From: an uncultured Pseudomonadales bacterium
GTDB taxonomy: Bacteria > Pseudomonadota > Gammaproteobacteria > Pseudomonadales > Balneatricaceae
DNA: 64,000 bases
NCBI GenBank assembly: GCA_937773555.1
Contig: CALJVT010000007.1
Span: 219,780-283,779 of the forward strand
Reading direction: 5' to 3'
A model generated the notes under the pieces. That model did not search any database and had not been told where the DNA came from. It was given only the letters and a program-made list of their open reading frames with translations. The translations under genes and the position numbers were made by a program. Positions within the stretch are counted from its first letter, which is position 1. Every line of letters starts with the position of its first letter. Shown here one piece after another: positions 46,381-55,532 of the stretch.

Positions 46381-48408
46381 TCACCCCTGCTTTTTTGATC
46401 GTTTAATCTGCAAAACTACAATGGGTAGCATCAATACAAGTCCAACAATCATGGTAACTAATCCTGGGGCAATAAATAGGAATGACACCAGCGCCACCCA
46501 CCAGCGTTCCCATTTTTTCAATGGAGCTAGCAAATATCCCGAAAAAGCAACGCCAAGTGATCCGATACCCAACATAGCACCTACTAATGTGACGGTAAAC
46601 AACCACCAAGTAAAACCATCTGTGACCAACAATAAGGCGGGTGAATAGACAAAGACGAAAGGCACTAGTGCTTTGGCGATGCCGAGCCGGAACGCAGTAT
46701 TACCAGTTTTGAATGGATTAGATCCAGCAATTCCCGCTGCTGCATAGGCCGCCAGTGCCACCGGCGGTGTGATATCGGCCAGAACACCATAGTAAAAGAC
46801 AAAAAAGTGTGCCACGAGGGGCTCTATTTGAAGCACAGCAAGTGCGGGTGCGGCAACGGCAACCAGAATAATATAGGTCGCTGTCGTAGGAATACCAGCC
46901 CCCATAATAATGCAAGACATAGCTATAAGAATAAGCGATGTGAACAGCGCCCATTGAGTCACAGTAAAGTATCCAAGTAATGGCAGTGAGCTCAGCAGTG
47001 TGCCTATATCAGTAGCTGTTTGTACTACAACGTATCCAAGTCGAAACCCAACACCCGTCAAGGTGACAACCCCCACAACTACTCCAACGGTTGCTGCCGC
47101 TGCACCAACGGCTAGTGTACTCTTTGCACCTGTAGACAAACTAGACCATAAATCCTTCAGACTAAGGCGGTGCGTAGGATTTAGGAAACCAACAACGACA
47201 CAAGCAATAATGCCATACACCGCTGCATAATCAGGCGTTTTTCCTGATAAGATCATGTAGACGAGAATGATCAAAGGAATGAGACTTAACCAATGATCCT
47301 TCAGAACAACACCAAGCTTAGGTAATTCTTCGGCACGCAAACCACGTAAACCCAGCTTTTTGGCTTCAAGGTGGACCATAATAAAAATGCCAAAATAATG
47401 TAACAAAGCAGGGAACAACGCCGCAGCCAGAATATCGCGTAATGGAATTTCCAAATATTCGACCATAATAAAGGCTGCAGCACCCATTATTGGGGGGGTG
47501 ATCTGGCCACCCGTTGATGCTGTCGCTTCGACAGCACCCGCAAAATGTGCGGGGTACCCTACGCGTTTCATTGCAGGAATAGTGAGTGCACCAGTAGTCA
47601 CAGTGTTGGCGATGGACGAACCAGAAATGGTACCCATAAACGCGCTCGAGAAAATTGCAACCTTGGCTGGCCCTCCAGAATAACGACCTGCAATGACCAT
47701 TGCCATATCAATAAAAAGCTGACCCAAACCAATACGTGTGGCAAGCACTCCAAACAAAATGAAAAGGAATACGTACTGAGCCATTACACCGATTGCGATT
47801 CCATAGATTCCTTGGTTAGTCATATAGAGATGGTTGATAATGCCAAACCACGAGGCTCCCCCATGCTTTAAAGCCCCTGGCATTAAGGGACCGAAATAGG
47901 CAAAGCCAATGAAGACCAAACCAATTATAGGCAAGGTTGGCCCAACACTCCGTCGTGCTGCCTCAAGTGTTAACAAGAGCAAGGCCGAGCCCATAAAAAT
48001 ATCAGTGGGTGACGGATTTCCAACCCGCTTAGCCAGCGCTTCTGCGGGCAGCAAAGGCAGGTACATTGCCGCGCTAACGGCCACCAATGAAAAAATAATA
48101 TCAATCATGGGCACGCCTTCAACGCGATACCATGCTTTAGGGGATAAGCTATAGTTGGCCTTGCGTGCGCCAAATAGTAAAAACACCAGCCCAAGAACAA
48201 AAGACAAGTGGATACCACGATGCACTAGCTCACGGACAAGACCAAAGCCAGATGCATAAAAATGGTAGACAGACATTGACACTAAAATTGCAGCAATTAT
48301 ATAACCAACAGTCTTACCTGTTGAACGAAAGGCTGTTTCAGGATCAAACTCACGCTCAATTTCTGCTAATTGTTCTGGCGTAAGTTCAGGGGTGTCGTCT
48401 GCAGGCAT
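46381..48408 (-). CDS. TRAP transporter fused permease (4TM-12TM)
   Basis: This 675-residue integral membrane protein joins the small (DctQ-like) and large (DctM-like) subunits, as in TAXI-TRAP systems. Family motifs include GGPAKVAIFSSAFMGTISGSSIANTVTTG, TGGQITPPIMGAAAFIM and GAGIPTTATYI. It imports organic acids or similar anions with sodium. It follows the TAXI-type binding protein; an intergenic hairpin should keep its level lower than that of the binding protein. Confidence 0.94.
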   Translation of the reverse strand: MPADDTPELTPEQLAEIEREFDPETAFRSTGKTVGYIIAAILVSMSVYHFYASGFGLVRELVHRGIHLSFVLGLVFLLFGARKANYSLSPKAWYRVEGVPMIDIIFSLVAVSAAMYLPLLPAEALAKRVGNPSPTDIFMGSALLLLTLEAARRSVGPTLPIIGLVFIGFAYFGPLMPGALKHGGASWFGIINHLYMTNQGIYGIAIGVMAQYVFLFILFGVLATRIGLGQLFIDMAMVIAGRYSGGPAKVAIFSSAFMGTISGSSIANTVTTGALTIPAMKRVGYPAHFAGAVEATASTGGQITPPIMGAAAFIMVEYLEIPLRDILAAALFPALLHYFGIFIMVHLEAKKLGLRGLRAEELPKLGVVLKDHWLSLIPLIILVYMILSGKTPDYAAVYGIIACVVVGFLNPTHRLSLKDLWSSLSTGAKSTLAVGAAAATVGVVVGVVTLTGVGFRLGYVVVQTATDIGTLLSSLPLLGYFTVTQWALFTSLILIAMSCIIMGAGIPTTATYIILVAVAAPALAVLQIEPLVAHFFVFYYGVLADITPPVALAAYAAAGIAGSNPFKTGNTAFRLGIAKALVPFVFVYSPALLLVTDGFTWWLFTVTLVGAMLGIGSLGVAFSGYLLAPLKKWERWWVALVSFLFIAPGLVTMIVGLVLMLPIVVLQIKRSKKQG

Positions 48409-48431
48409 GACATAGTTCCATATCAGAATAA

Positions 48432-48471
48432 ATAAATAAAACAGCCCCAGACACGCTAGTGCCTGAGGCTG
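48432..48471 (-). terminator. Hairpin/attenuator between the TRAP genes
   Basis: On the minus strand a 13-bp stem with minor mismatches (CAGCC...GGCTG) around 48442-48471 is followed by TTTTATTT. It lies between the binding-protein and permease genes, the usual spot for a partial terminator that lets the soluble receptor be made in excess. Confidence 0.65.
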
Positions 48472-48490
48472 GTAGCATCGAGAGTATAAC

Positions 48491-49495
48491 TTACTCGATT
48501 AGGCCAGCTTCACGGTAGAAGCGCTCAGCACCTGCATGCAAAGGCACACCTACACCCGCTAAAGCTGTAGCCGGTGTAATCGTCTTACCTTTAGCATGAC
48601 CTACATCAAGCAACTTGCGAGACTCTTTATTCCACAATGCTTTAGTAATATTGTAAATCAGGTCATCGTCTTGAGATGCAGACGTAAACCACTGTGCACC
48701 AACGGCTACTGTGGTTGTGGTATCTACGCCTTCGTAAGTGCCTTTAGGAATATCTGACGACGCGAAGAACCCGTATTTTTCAGTCAAAGCATTTGCACCT
48801 GCACCATCGATAGGTACCAGTTTGATGTCTGCAGCAGACGCAAGTTCAACCAGAGATCCAGTTGGGTAACCAGCAACCACAAAGAATGCGTCAATCTTGC
48901 CATTACGCAAGGCTTCAGCCGCCGCACCACCTTTAAGAGCCTCTGCAGTTACATCATCAGAAGACAAGCCGTTAGACTCTAGGATTAGATTAGCGTCAAC
49001 ATAGGTACCAGAACCTGGTTCGTCTAAAGACACACGCTTTCCAGCTAAATCAGCAACTGAGTTGATACCACTGTCAGCTAAAGCGACTAGGTGAATATGC
49101 TCTTCAAACAAGGCAGCAATGGTGCGCAGATCCTTAGCTGGCTCGCTACCTTCCATAGTGCCTGTGCCAGTATATGCCCAATAAGCAACATCAGACTGGG
49201 CAAATCCGGAACTACGTAAGCCAGAAATTATAGCGTTCACATTGTCGACCGAACCCCGCGACGACACTGCAGATGCAATTAGCCCGTCAACACCACAGGA
49301 GCCACCTTTGCCACACTCGCGTGAGCCTGGTGGCTTGGAGATTGCGTTGGCAATTACACCGCCAACTGGATAGTAGGTATAGGCTGTGCCACCTGTTCCA
49401 ATGGTAAAAAAGTTTATCTCTTGGGCCGACGTATTGCCGGCAAGGCCAAGCGCTAACACGGCGCCTAAGGCCGCTGTTTTGAGTGTTTTGATCAT
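48491..49495 (-). CDS. TAXI family TRAP substrate-binding protein
   Basis: This 334-residue periplasmic protein has a signal peptide ending at SAQ (about residue 25) and the TAXI signature FFTIGTGGTAYTYYPVGG. Later conserved parts are VSLDEPGSGTYVDA and AEALRNGKIDAFF. An AAAGGA site sits before the ATG. It is the first gene of the TRAP unit. The ligand cannot be read from the sequence. Confidence 0.92.
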   Translation of the reverse strand: MIKTLKTAALGAVLALGLAGNTSAQEINFFTIGTGGTAYTYYPVGGVIANAISKPPGSRECGKGGSCGVDGLIASAVSSRGSVDNVNAIISGLRSSGFAQSDVAYWAYTGTGTMEGSEPAKDLRTIAALFEEHIHLVALADSGINSVADLAGKRVSLDEPGSGTYVDANLILESNGLSSDDVTAEALKGGAAAEALRNGKIDAFFVVAGYPTGSLVELASAADIKLVPIDGAGANALTEKYGFFASSDIPKGTYEGVDTTTTVAVGAQWFTSASQDDDLIYNITKALWNKESRKLLDVGHAKGKTITPATALAGVGVPLHAGAERFYREAGLIE

Positions 49496-50488
49496 CGTTT
49501 TTTCCTTTATTGGTCATTAGTATTTTAAATGCTTTACTATTCTTAGCGGCTTCAGCTTACGTGAGTAAAACAATGAAACAAAGGTTTTTTTGTGTTTTTG
49601 TTTAATTTTTGATACTTCATACACTATTTTAGTACCATTTTTTAATACTTGGAAAGATCTTCTGAAAAGGGTTCCTAAGTTGGATTGCTAAGCTAATGGC
49701 AAGCATTAACTCGTATTGATGACTAAAAAAATGAACACAACCAAGATAAAGCTTTGACGTTTTTACATGAACTATGCAAATCTGGGCTCAGTGGGCCGCC
49801 ATGTTTAAAATTTAACTCCAGTTATAAGAACTTCATCGGGAGTAAATAGATTGCTCCTGTTGAAGGATAGCTACTTTACCTACATTGCCCACATTAGAGC
49901 AGAAGCTATTCGTGAAATTCCACGCTCAAGTACTGCCAACATTGAACTTGCTTTAAATGAAACTACAGCAATTACGTCAGGCGCCTAATAGGTGTTCTGT
50001 ATCGGTGGATGTCAGTGATATAGATAGGATATTTTAGGGTGTTAGTATTTCTAGTAGCTTATTATTTGCCACAGAGTGACTCTGTTTTGGCAAAAAAGCT
50101 AAGGTTCTATAGGAATGCTATATGACCCTTAGCTTTTTCAAGAAGGGCCATTTAGGTAGACTTTTTATCTACTTTTAGAAAACAGAACTGCCAGTTTGGG
50201 ATACGTCGAACTCAGTAGTCACATGGCTGCCACTAACACCTTTAATGGCATCTTTTAAAAAGTATCGGCCGAAAGTATTTTGAAGCAAAGTTTAGTTTGC
50301 AAAGCGAAAACTCTGTTCGGTTCAATGGGACCACTTTAACAACAGGTTGGAGAAAATATTAGTGCAACTTGATACCCAAAGTGCTTAGCCAATATCTAGT
50401 CAAAAATAGGCCTCTAGTGCTGATATGGTAGCCCACGCCAACTAAACTGAAAACGTCAGCCAGGCTGACATTGATCAGGTCTGAGTTT
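49496..50488. other. Gene-poor stretch with decayed fragments
   Basis: About 990 bases without a complete gene. Fragments seen: on the plus strand 49809-49988 (open frame, with IRAEAIREIPRSSTANIELAL), and on the minus strand near 50180-50290 (a protein end reading NTFGRYFLKDAIKGVSGSHV with a stop at 50180). I recognise neither; they look like worn-out genes. A strong bidirectional terminator lies at 50093-50138. Confidence 0.45.
50093..50138. terminator. Bidirectional rho-independent terminator
   Basis: A perfect 12-bp stem (AAAAAGCTAAGG and CCTTAGCTTTTT) around a 22-base loop, with A-run and T-run flanks, could end transcription in both directions. It stands between decayed fragments and has no intact gene beside it. 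Confidence 0.72.
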
Positions 50489-50971
50489 TTATTCATTCCG
50501 AGTATCTAGATAATTGAGCAAGAGCAAAGCCCCTACCGATAATCTAATAAAAATCATAACAAGAGAACCGTAAGTTAACTTGCTAAATGATTCGAGCAAA
50601 ATCAAGGCTTCAAAATCGCTCCAAATTAGCCCACTAAAAACAAATAGCGCAGCCACGTTAGCGGACCTAAAGTAGAGATTCTTATAAAAGGAGTATAAAT
50701 AAACGCTGCTGCATACGAAAGTGATAGCTAATCTTAGTTGATTCAGCGTGTCTATCGACTCAGTGCCTGGCAAGCGTTGATCATAAATGGTGCACAGATG
50801 ATATTGCGGGTAGTAAGTGATTACAAAAGCCCTGACCACAAATATGGCAGCCATGATAAGACATCGGATCAATAACTTTGAGCGAATTAACTCCAAATGA
50901 GAATCATCAACCGTCTCATTGGGCAACAACCAAGCCAGCTCTTCCTTGGTGACGCGGATGTTATGTTTCAT
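50489..50971 (-). CDS. Four-TM membrane protein of unknown function, copy 2
   Basis: This 160-residue protein is the paralogue of the one at 15087-15563. It has a charged N-terminus (MKHNIRVTKEEL), then four hydrophobic segments and the shared YYPQYHLCTIYD and LYSFYKNLYFRSANVA stretches. Identity is moderate (about one third by eye), so the duplication is old. Both genes are alone. Function is unknown. Confidence 0.7.
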   Translation of the reverse strand: MKHNIRVTKEELAWLLPNETVDDSHLELIRSKLLIRCLIMAAIFVVRAFVITYYPQYHLCTIYDQRLPGTESIDTLNQLRLAITFVCSSVYLYSFYKNLYFRSANVAALFVFSGLIWSDFEALILLESFSKLTYGSLVMIFIRLSVGALLLLNYLDTRNE

Positions 50972-51548
50972 ATAACGCTTTTTCCTTTATTAGCATGCCC
51001 GCTAAATATTGACATGGGCTCCTAATACCCAGCGGATTCTTTCCTATCCAGAGGGTACATATTTACGATCAAAATCATAAATTCGCTAAAAATTTAGGCT
51101 AAATAGAAAGTAAAATCAACTGGTTGTTGGCACTAATCTTATCGATATCGGCTTTTTTCCCTAAACCTTTAGGCTAAATAGAAGATAAAATAGTTTTAAC
51201 TGGTTATTGCGCTCATATAACAAAGTAATCAGATTTTGATGGGCAAGTTTCTGCATCCATCGAACTCGACATTTTGGGTGACGGAGTTTATCGCTCTGAA
51301 ATTTATCATTTATACGGGCTGGTAGATGGAAAGATATGGGGTGATTCTGCTTGAGAGGGCTTCTTTAGGGTTTAAATGTTACTCCTAAAAAATAACATTA
51401 CCTCAACCATCAAAGAGATTTTTGTTTACATAAGCCACTGATAACTGCGCTATCAATTAACAAAGTTTGGGTATGAGTTACCAATCAATTGGTGATTACT
51501 GCTGAGAATTACAACTGGAAGCACGAGATGAGATGACATTTCCTAGTG
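50972..51548. other. Gene-poor stretch with direct repeats and an NTF2-like remnant
   Basis: It has an imperfect direct repeat (51093-51130 and 51168-51209, core TTTAGGCTAAATAGAA, then AACTGGTT) and a gene tail at 51229-51354. Otherwise I see nothing in it. Confidence 0.5.
51229..51354 (+). pseudogene. Gene remnant, NTF2/SnoaL-like tail
   Basis: A 41-codon plus-strand frame reads DGQVSASIELDILGDG, then SEIYHLYGLVDGKIWGDS and stop. It resembles the last strands of a SnoaL-like (NTF2 fold) protein. No start or upstream frame exists. Confidence 0.4.
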
Positions 51549-51634
51549 TGGTGCCTTGGGCGGGACTTGAACCCGCATAGCCATAAGCCGACAGATTTTA
51601 AGTCTGTTGTGTATACCAATTCCACCACCAAGGC
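51549..51634 (-). tRNA. tRNA-Leu(UAA)
   Basis: An 86-base tRNA with encoded CCA, a long variable arm and the anticodon TAA in loop CTTAAAA. The cloverleaf closes at GCCTTGG / CCAAGGC. It lies about 300 bases before the catabolic operon. Confidence 0.95.
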
Positions 51635-51935
51635 ATTTAGGGTGAACGTCTCCCGAAGAAGAGGCGTGATTATACATTATGACTCTAAAACTGCAACAGC
51701 ATGGCTAAGGTTTTTAGGAGTTAAATGTGCATACCTTAACGTCATTTCAGTTGGTTTGTGTCTCTTCCACTTTGCAACGGTTGCAAGGCTAATGCCGTGT
51801 TAGGCTAAACCTCTGCTAGAGTGGGCCTAAAGCTACGCAGAACCGAACCACCATGTCTGTAACCCTAAACCATCCTGCACAATGATTAGGGACGATTTAA
51901 GCCTTCACAGAGACTGGCTAGGCTTTAATTTAGAT
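51635..51935. other. Intergenic stretch, no gene seen
   Basis: About 300 bases between tRNA-Leu and the end of the ligase gene. It has no supported feature. Confidence 0.4.
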
Positions 51936-53495
51936 TCATTTTGTAACTTCGGTAAAGATCGTCTCACCTAGTAAAAATTTTTGTACCTTACCCATTACGT
52001 TTCGTGGCAGTTTGGCCATAAAAAAAACCTTGCTGGGGTGTTTATAGCGGGCTAATTGCCCATCGAAACTTTTTAGTATTGTGTCTTTATCAAGCATGCT
52101 GCCTGGCACTAGCACTACAATGGCTATGGGCGTTTCACCCCATTTTAGGTCTGCTTGGCCTACCACCGCAGCTTCAAGCACACCGTCTAAACGGTTTAGG
52201 TGCGCCTCTAATTCGGCTGGGTAAATATTTTCTCCACCAGACACAATCATATCTTTAGCGCGATCATCTACAATTAAATGCCCATCGTGGTCTAAATGGC
52301 CTAGATCACCGGTATCAAACCATCCGTTATCTAGTGCTTTAGCAGTGGCCTCAGGGTTACCCCAGTATTCAGATAAAACGTTAGGCCCCTTAATAAGGAT
52401 ATGCCCCACCTCTCCATCAGCAAGAGATACGCCACCTTGCCCTGTGATTCTCATTTGGCAATGTAAAGCTGGCAACCCTGTGCTATGAAACCGTGTTATT
52501 GCTTGTTCTGCTGTTTGGTACACAGCAATCGGTGATGTTTCTGTAAGGCCATACACTTGTTGCACTGGTATGCCACGGCTGGCCGCGGCTTCAATAAGGT
52601 GCTTAGGCACTAATGATGAACCACTAGTAATGCTGCGCAAGCTAGACAAGTTAGTGGTGTGCCACTGAGGTAGCGCCAGTAAGGCAGATAAAGTTGCCGG
52701 TACTAATACCGTTAGGCTAGGTTTTTGATGATGAATGTCGGTAAGTGTTTGCACTGGGTCAAAGCGCGCATGCAATATAATGGTGGCACCTACATAAAGC
52801 GCTGGCAGAGTTTGTATATTAAGCCCACCTACGTGAAACATAGGCAACACTGTTAGTATGGTGTCAGTTTTGCCCATGTCATGCATATGTTGGCTGTTAA
52901 GTGCGTTGTAAAACAACGCCTTTTGATCCAATACCGCGCCTTTTGGGTACCCTGTGGTGCCAGAGGTGTACACAATTAATACCGGAGCGTTTAAGTGTAC
53001 ATATGCATTATAGTCGCTGTTATTAATGTCGCAAGATTGCTTTAGGGCACTGTAAGAGTGCCAGTTGGCATTTAATTTGGGTTTATCTAACCCGGTATAT
53101 TGTGCATCTTGTAGCACAAACCAGCAGTCTGCATGGGCACCCTTCAGACCATCAACCTGGTGTTTAAAATCTGGGGTAACAATTAACGCTTTGGGGCTAG
53201 CATCCATTAAAATGTAGTTATATTCTGGCGTTTCTAAACGCCAATTAAGTGGTACAAAAATAGCACCCAAGCGCGCACAGGCAAACATTAAGCTAATAAA
53301 TTCAACGCCATTAAAGCCCAAATATGCTACACGATCTCCTCGCCCAACACGTAATGTGTGTTTTAACATACGTGCATTAGTGCTTATGGCATCTGCTAAG
53401 TTGGCATAGGTGTACTGGTGCTGCTGGTCGATAACAGCAAGCTTATTAGGAGTGAAGCGCGCGTGTGCATCAATCCAATTAGATATATTAGACAT
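51936..53495 (-). CDS. AMP-forming acyl-CoA ligase
   Basis: This 519-residue adenylate-forming enzyme has the motifs VYTSGTTGYPKGAV, YGLTETSP, GWFDTGDLG and, near the end, the catalytic Lys in NVMGKVQK. It resembles fatty-acid and aromatic-acid CoA ligases. It probably loads the substrate of this operon on CoA. The start overlaps the stop of the acyl-CoA-dehydrogenase-like gene (1 base), so it is last in a tightly packed operon. Confidence 0.9.
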   Translation of the reverse strand: MSNISNWIDAHARFTPNKLAVIDQQHQYTYANLADAISTNARMLKHTLRVGRGDRVAYLGFNGVEFISLMFACARLGAIFVPLNWRLETPEYNYILMDASPKALIVTPDFKHQVDGLKGAHADCWFVLQDAQYTGLDKPKLNANWHSYSALKQSCDINNSDYNAYVHLNAPVLIVYTSGTTGYPKGAVLDQKALFYNALNSQHMHDMGKTDTILTVLPMFHVGGLNIQTLPALYVGATIILHARFDPVQTLTDIHHQKPSLTVLVPATLSALLALPQWHTTNLSSLRSITSGSSLVPKHLIEAAASRGIPVQQVYGLTETSPIAVYQTAEQAITRFHSTGLPALHCQMRITGQGGVSLADGEVGHILIKGPNVLSEYWGNPEATAKALDNGWFDTGDLGHLDHDGHLIVDDRAKDMIVSGGENIYPAELEAHLNRLDGVLEAAVVGQADLKWGETPIAIVVLVPGSMLDKDTILKSFDGQLARYKHPSKVFFMAKLPRNVMGKVQKFLLGETIFTEVTK

Positions 53496-54745
53496 TAACC
53501 GTCTGTCTCTCCAGGTTCATAGACACAGCCTTTACCAAGCATGTCTAGGCATAGTTCTGCAGTCCAAGGAAGCATCAGCGAACCGCAGCGGCTATCACGA
53601 TACAGGCGTTCTAATGGTAAAGCCTTCAACATAGACTGACCACCACAGGTGCGAATGGCAAGCTGGGCAATTTCATTGGCGTTTTCCATAGTGGTGTACT
53701 GGGCCACCCAGGCGCGAAGCAGCTGATCTTTACTGGGGTTGGCGCACGCTTCACTCATCGCTTGGAACCACAGGGTTTTTGTTTGTTCTAACATAATGCG
53801 CATTTGCGCTACAGCAATTTGTTTAGTGGCAAACTGACGTCGTTTTACCGGGCCAGTACCTTCAACTTCTCCCCGTAGGTATTTTACAGTAAAGTCATAG
53901 GCTGCCTGAGCAATACCCATATAACTTGGCGTGAGTGTCATAAACATGTGGGGCCAGCGCTTAGCCGCTTGGAAGTATATGCCTGCAGGCATTAGGGTGG
54001 CATTTTCTGGCACAAATACATCTTTAAAAATAAGTGTGCGCGATACAGTGCCCCGCATACCTACGGGGTCCCACTGGCCTTCTACAGTGACACCCTGAGA
54101 TAGTGCTGGAATAGCCAAATAGATTGTATTACGGCGGCTTAGCTCAACAGTTTCATGACTGGTTTCTGTGCATAAAACGCCATAATAATTCGCATGACCA
54201 GCCAAAGAAGCAAAAATCTTTTTACCATTAATCCGCCAGCCTCCATCAACCTTATGGGCTACCGTTGCAAATGCCTTTGCCCCAGCCGCCGCCGCACCAC
54301 CCTCTGAAAAAGGTTGGGAGTAGATCGCCCGTTCGGTGAGTATACGCTGGTAATGTACCCCACGATTTTTCTTGTGCAGTAGTCGTGTTGGTCTATCCAT
54401 TTCCAAATCATCTGTCAGCAGGCCACTCCAAAGAGTGGAACACACGTGCATATTCCATGTCAGTGCCGTAGCGCCGCAATAGCGCCCAATTTCAGCTGCA
54501 GTTAAGGCGTATGTTAGGAAATCGGCACCTTCGCCACCGTCCTCTTTGGGAATGCAAATACCCATTAAATTGGCGTCAAACATATCTTCATAGTTTTCAG
54601 TAGGAAATGCTGCACGCACATCATAATCGGCAGCCCTTCCAGCAAATTTATACTGCCCAATATGCCTAGCCCTAGCCGTTAAGTTTTGTTGCTGGGTAGT
54701 AAGCTGCCATGCTTTGGCGTCAAACATAGGTTGGTCGAGTTGCAT
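53495..54745 (-). CDS. Acyl-CoA-dehydrogenase-like flavoprotein without the usual catalytic Glu
   Basis: This 416-residue protein has the ACAD fold: GICIPKEDGGEGADFL, FSEGG and WRINGKKIFASLAGHA, then RGTVSRTLIFKDVFVPE and a C-terminal RTCGGQSMLKALPLERLYRD. Where most ACADs have YEGT with the catalytic Glu, this one reads MLPWTAEL, so that Glu is replaced by Leu. The subgroup may dehydrogenate with another base or act as a hydroxylase. It lies 1 base from the hydrolase gene. Confidence 0.85.
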   Translation of the reverse strand: MQLDQPMFDAKAWQLTTQQQNLTARARHIGQYKFAGRAADYDVRAAFPTENYEDMFDANLMGICIPKEDGGEGADFLTYALTAAEIGRYCGATALTWNMHVCSTLWSGLLTDDLEMDRPTRLLHKKNRGVHYQRILTERAIYSQPFSEGGAAAAGAKAFATVAHKVDGGWRINGKKIFASLAGHANYYGVLCTETSHETVELSRRNTIYLAIPALSQGVTVEGQWDPVGMRGTVSRTLIFKDVFVPENATLMPAGIYFQAAKRWPHMFMTLTPSYMGIAQAAYDFTVKYLRGEVEGTGPVKRRQFATKQIAVAQMRIMLEQTKTLWFQAMSEACANPSKDQLLRAWVAQYTTMENANEIAQLAIRTCGGQSMLKALPLERLYRDSRCGSLMLPWTAELCLDMLGKGCVYEPGETDG

Positions 54746-54746
54746 T

Positions 54747-55532
54747 TTAAGCTCCTTGCCTGTGGTCGTGTTGGGTCATGAAATCACTCACCCGTTGGTT
54801 AAACGGGGTGGCCTGCTCTAAGTTTGCTAGGTGGCCTGCATTGGCTAATACACCTAATTGAGCATTTTTAATTTTACTGGCTAACCTTTCCATCATTGGC
54901 ACACTGGCCATGGTGTCTTCAGAGCCTGCTAGTAATAGTGTGGGAAGATTCAACAGGGGTAAATTGCTACGGCAGTCAAACTCACTAATGCACTTAATGG
55001 CCTGCCTGTAGGTTTTATTGGGCACTTGTGCCATGCAGTGAATAGCAGTATGCCTAACTGATGGTAGGCTGGGCTGCGCCAACAAAGGGTCTATCAAAAC
55101 TGCGGCTAATTGAGCCATAGTTGCCCCTTCATTCAGCGGCTTTAGCCTTGATTCAATAAACTGTTGTTGAAATACACCGTCACTAGAACCAAATGCTGCA
55201 CTTGTAGAATAGAGTATTAAACTTGCCAGGTAGTCTGGGTATTGGACAGCAAATGCCTGTGCTAGCATGCCACCAAAGGAATGCCCTAAAAGATGTACTT
55301 TATGCAGGTGATGCTGGTCTAAGAATTGTTTTAAGCCTGCTACTAGGCAATCCCAGTCCATTACTGATAATGGCGCAGAATCACCGTACCCTGGCAAATC
55401 TAAGCTCCATACCTGCGCGTTATTGCTTAATCCACTGAGTTGGGGCGCAAACGCACTAGCATTACCACCCACCCCGTGCAAACACACCAACACCGGGCCT
55501 AAAGCACCGCAGCGGATATAGCTCCAACTCAC
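54747..55532 (-). CDS. Alpha/beta hydrolase (NicD-like context)
   Basis: From a GTG at 55532, whose GTGA overlaps the stop of the dioxygenase gene, the product is 261 residues; an ATG farther up lies inside that gene. It has HGVGGNASAF (oxyanion turn), the nucleophile LGHSFGG, and the late LLAGSEDTM and NAGHLANLEQ giving Asp and His. Next to NicX-type dioxygenases such a hydrolase deformylates the ring-cleavage product (NicD); that is inferred here from context. Confidence 0.88.
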   Translation of the reverse strand: MSWSYIRCGALGPVLVCLHGVGGNASAFAPQLSGLSNNAQVWSLDLPGYGDSAPLSVMDWDCLVAGLKQFLDQHHLHKVHLLGHSFGGMLAQAFAVQYPDYLASLILYSTSAAFGSSDGVFQQQFIESRLKPLNEGATMAQLAAVLIDPLLAQPSLPSVRHTAIHCMAQVPNKTYRQAIKCISEFDCRSNLPLLNLPTLLLAGSEDTMASVPMMERLASKIKNAQLGVLANAGHLANLEQATPFNQRVSDFMTQHDHRQGA

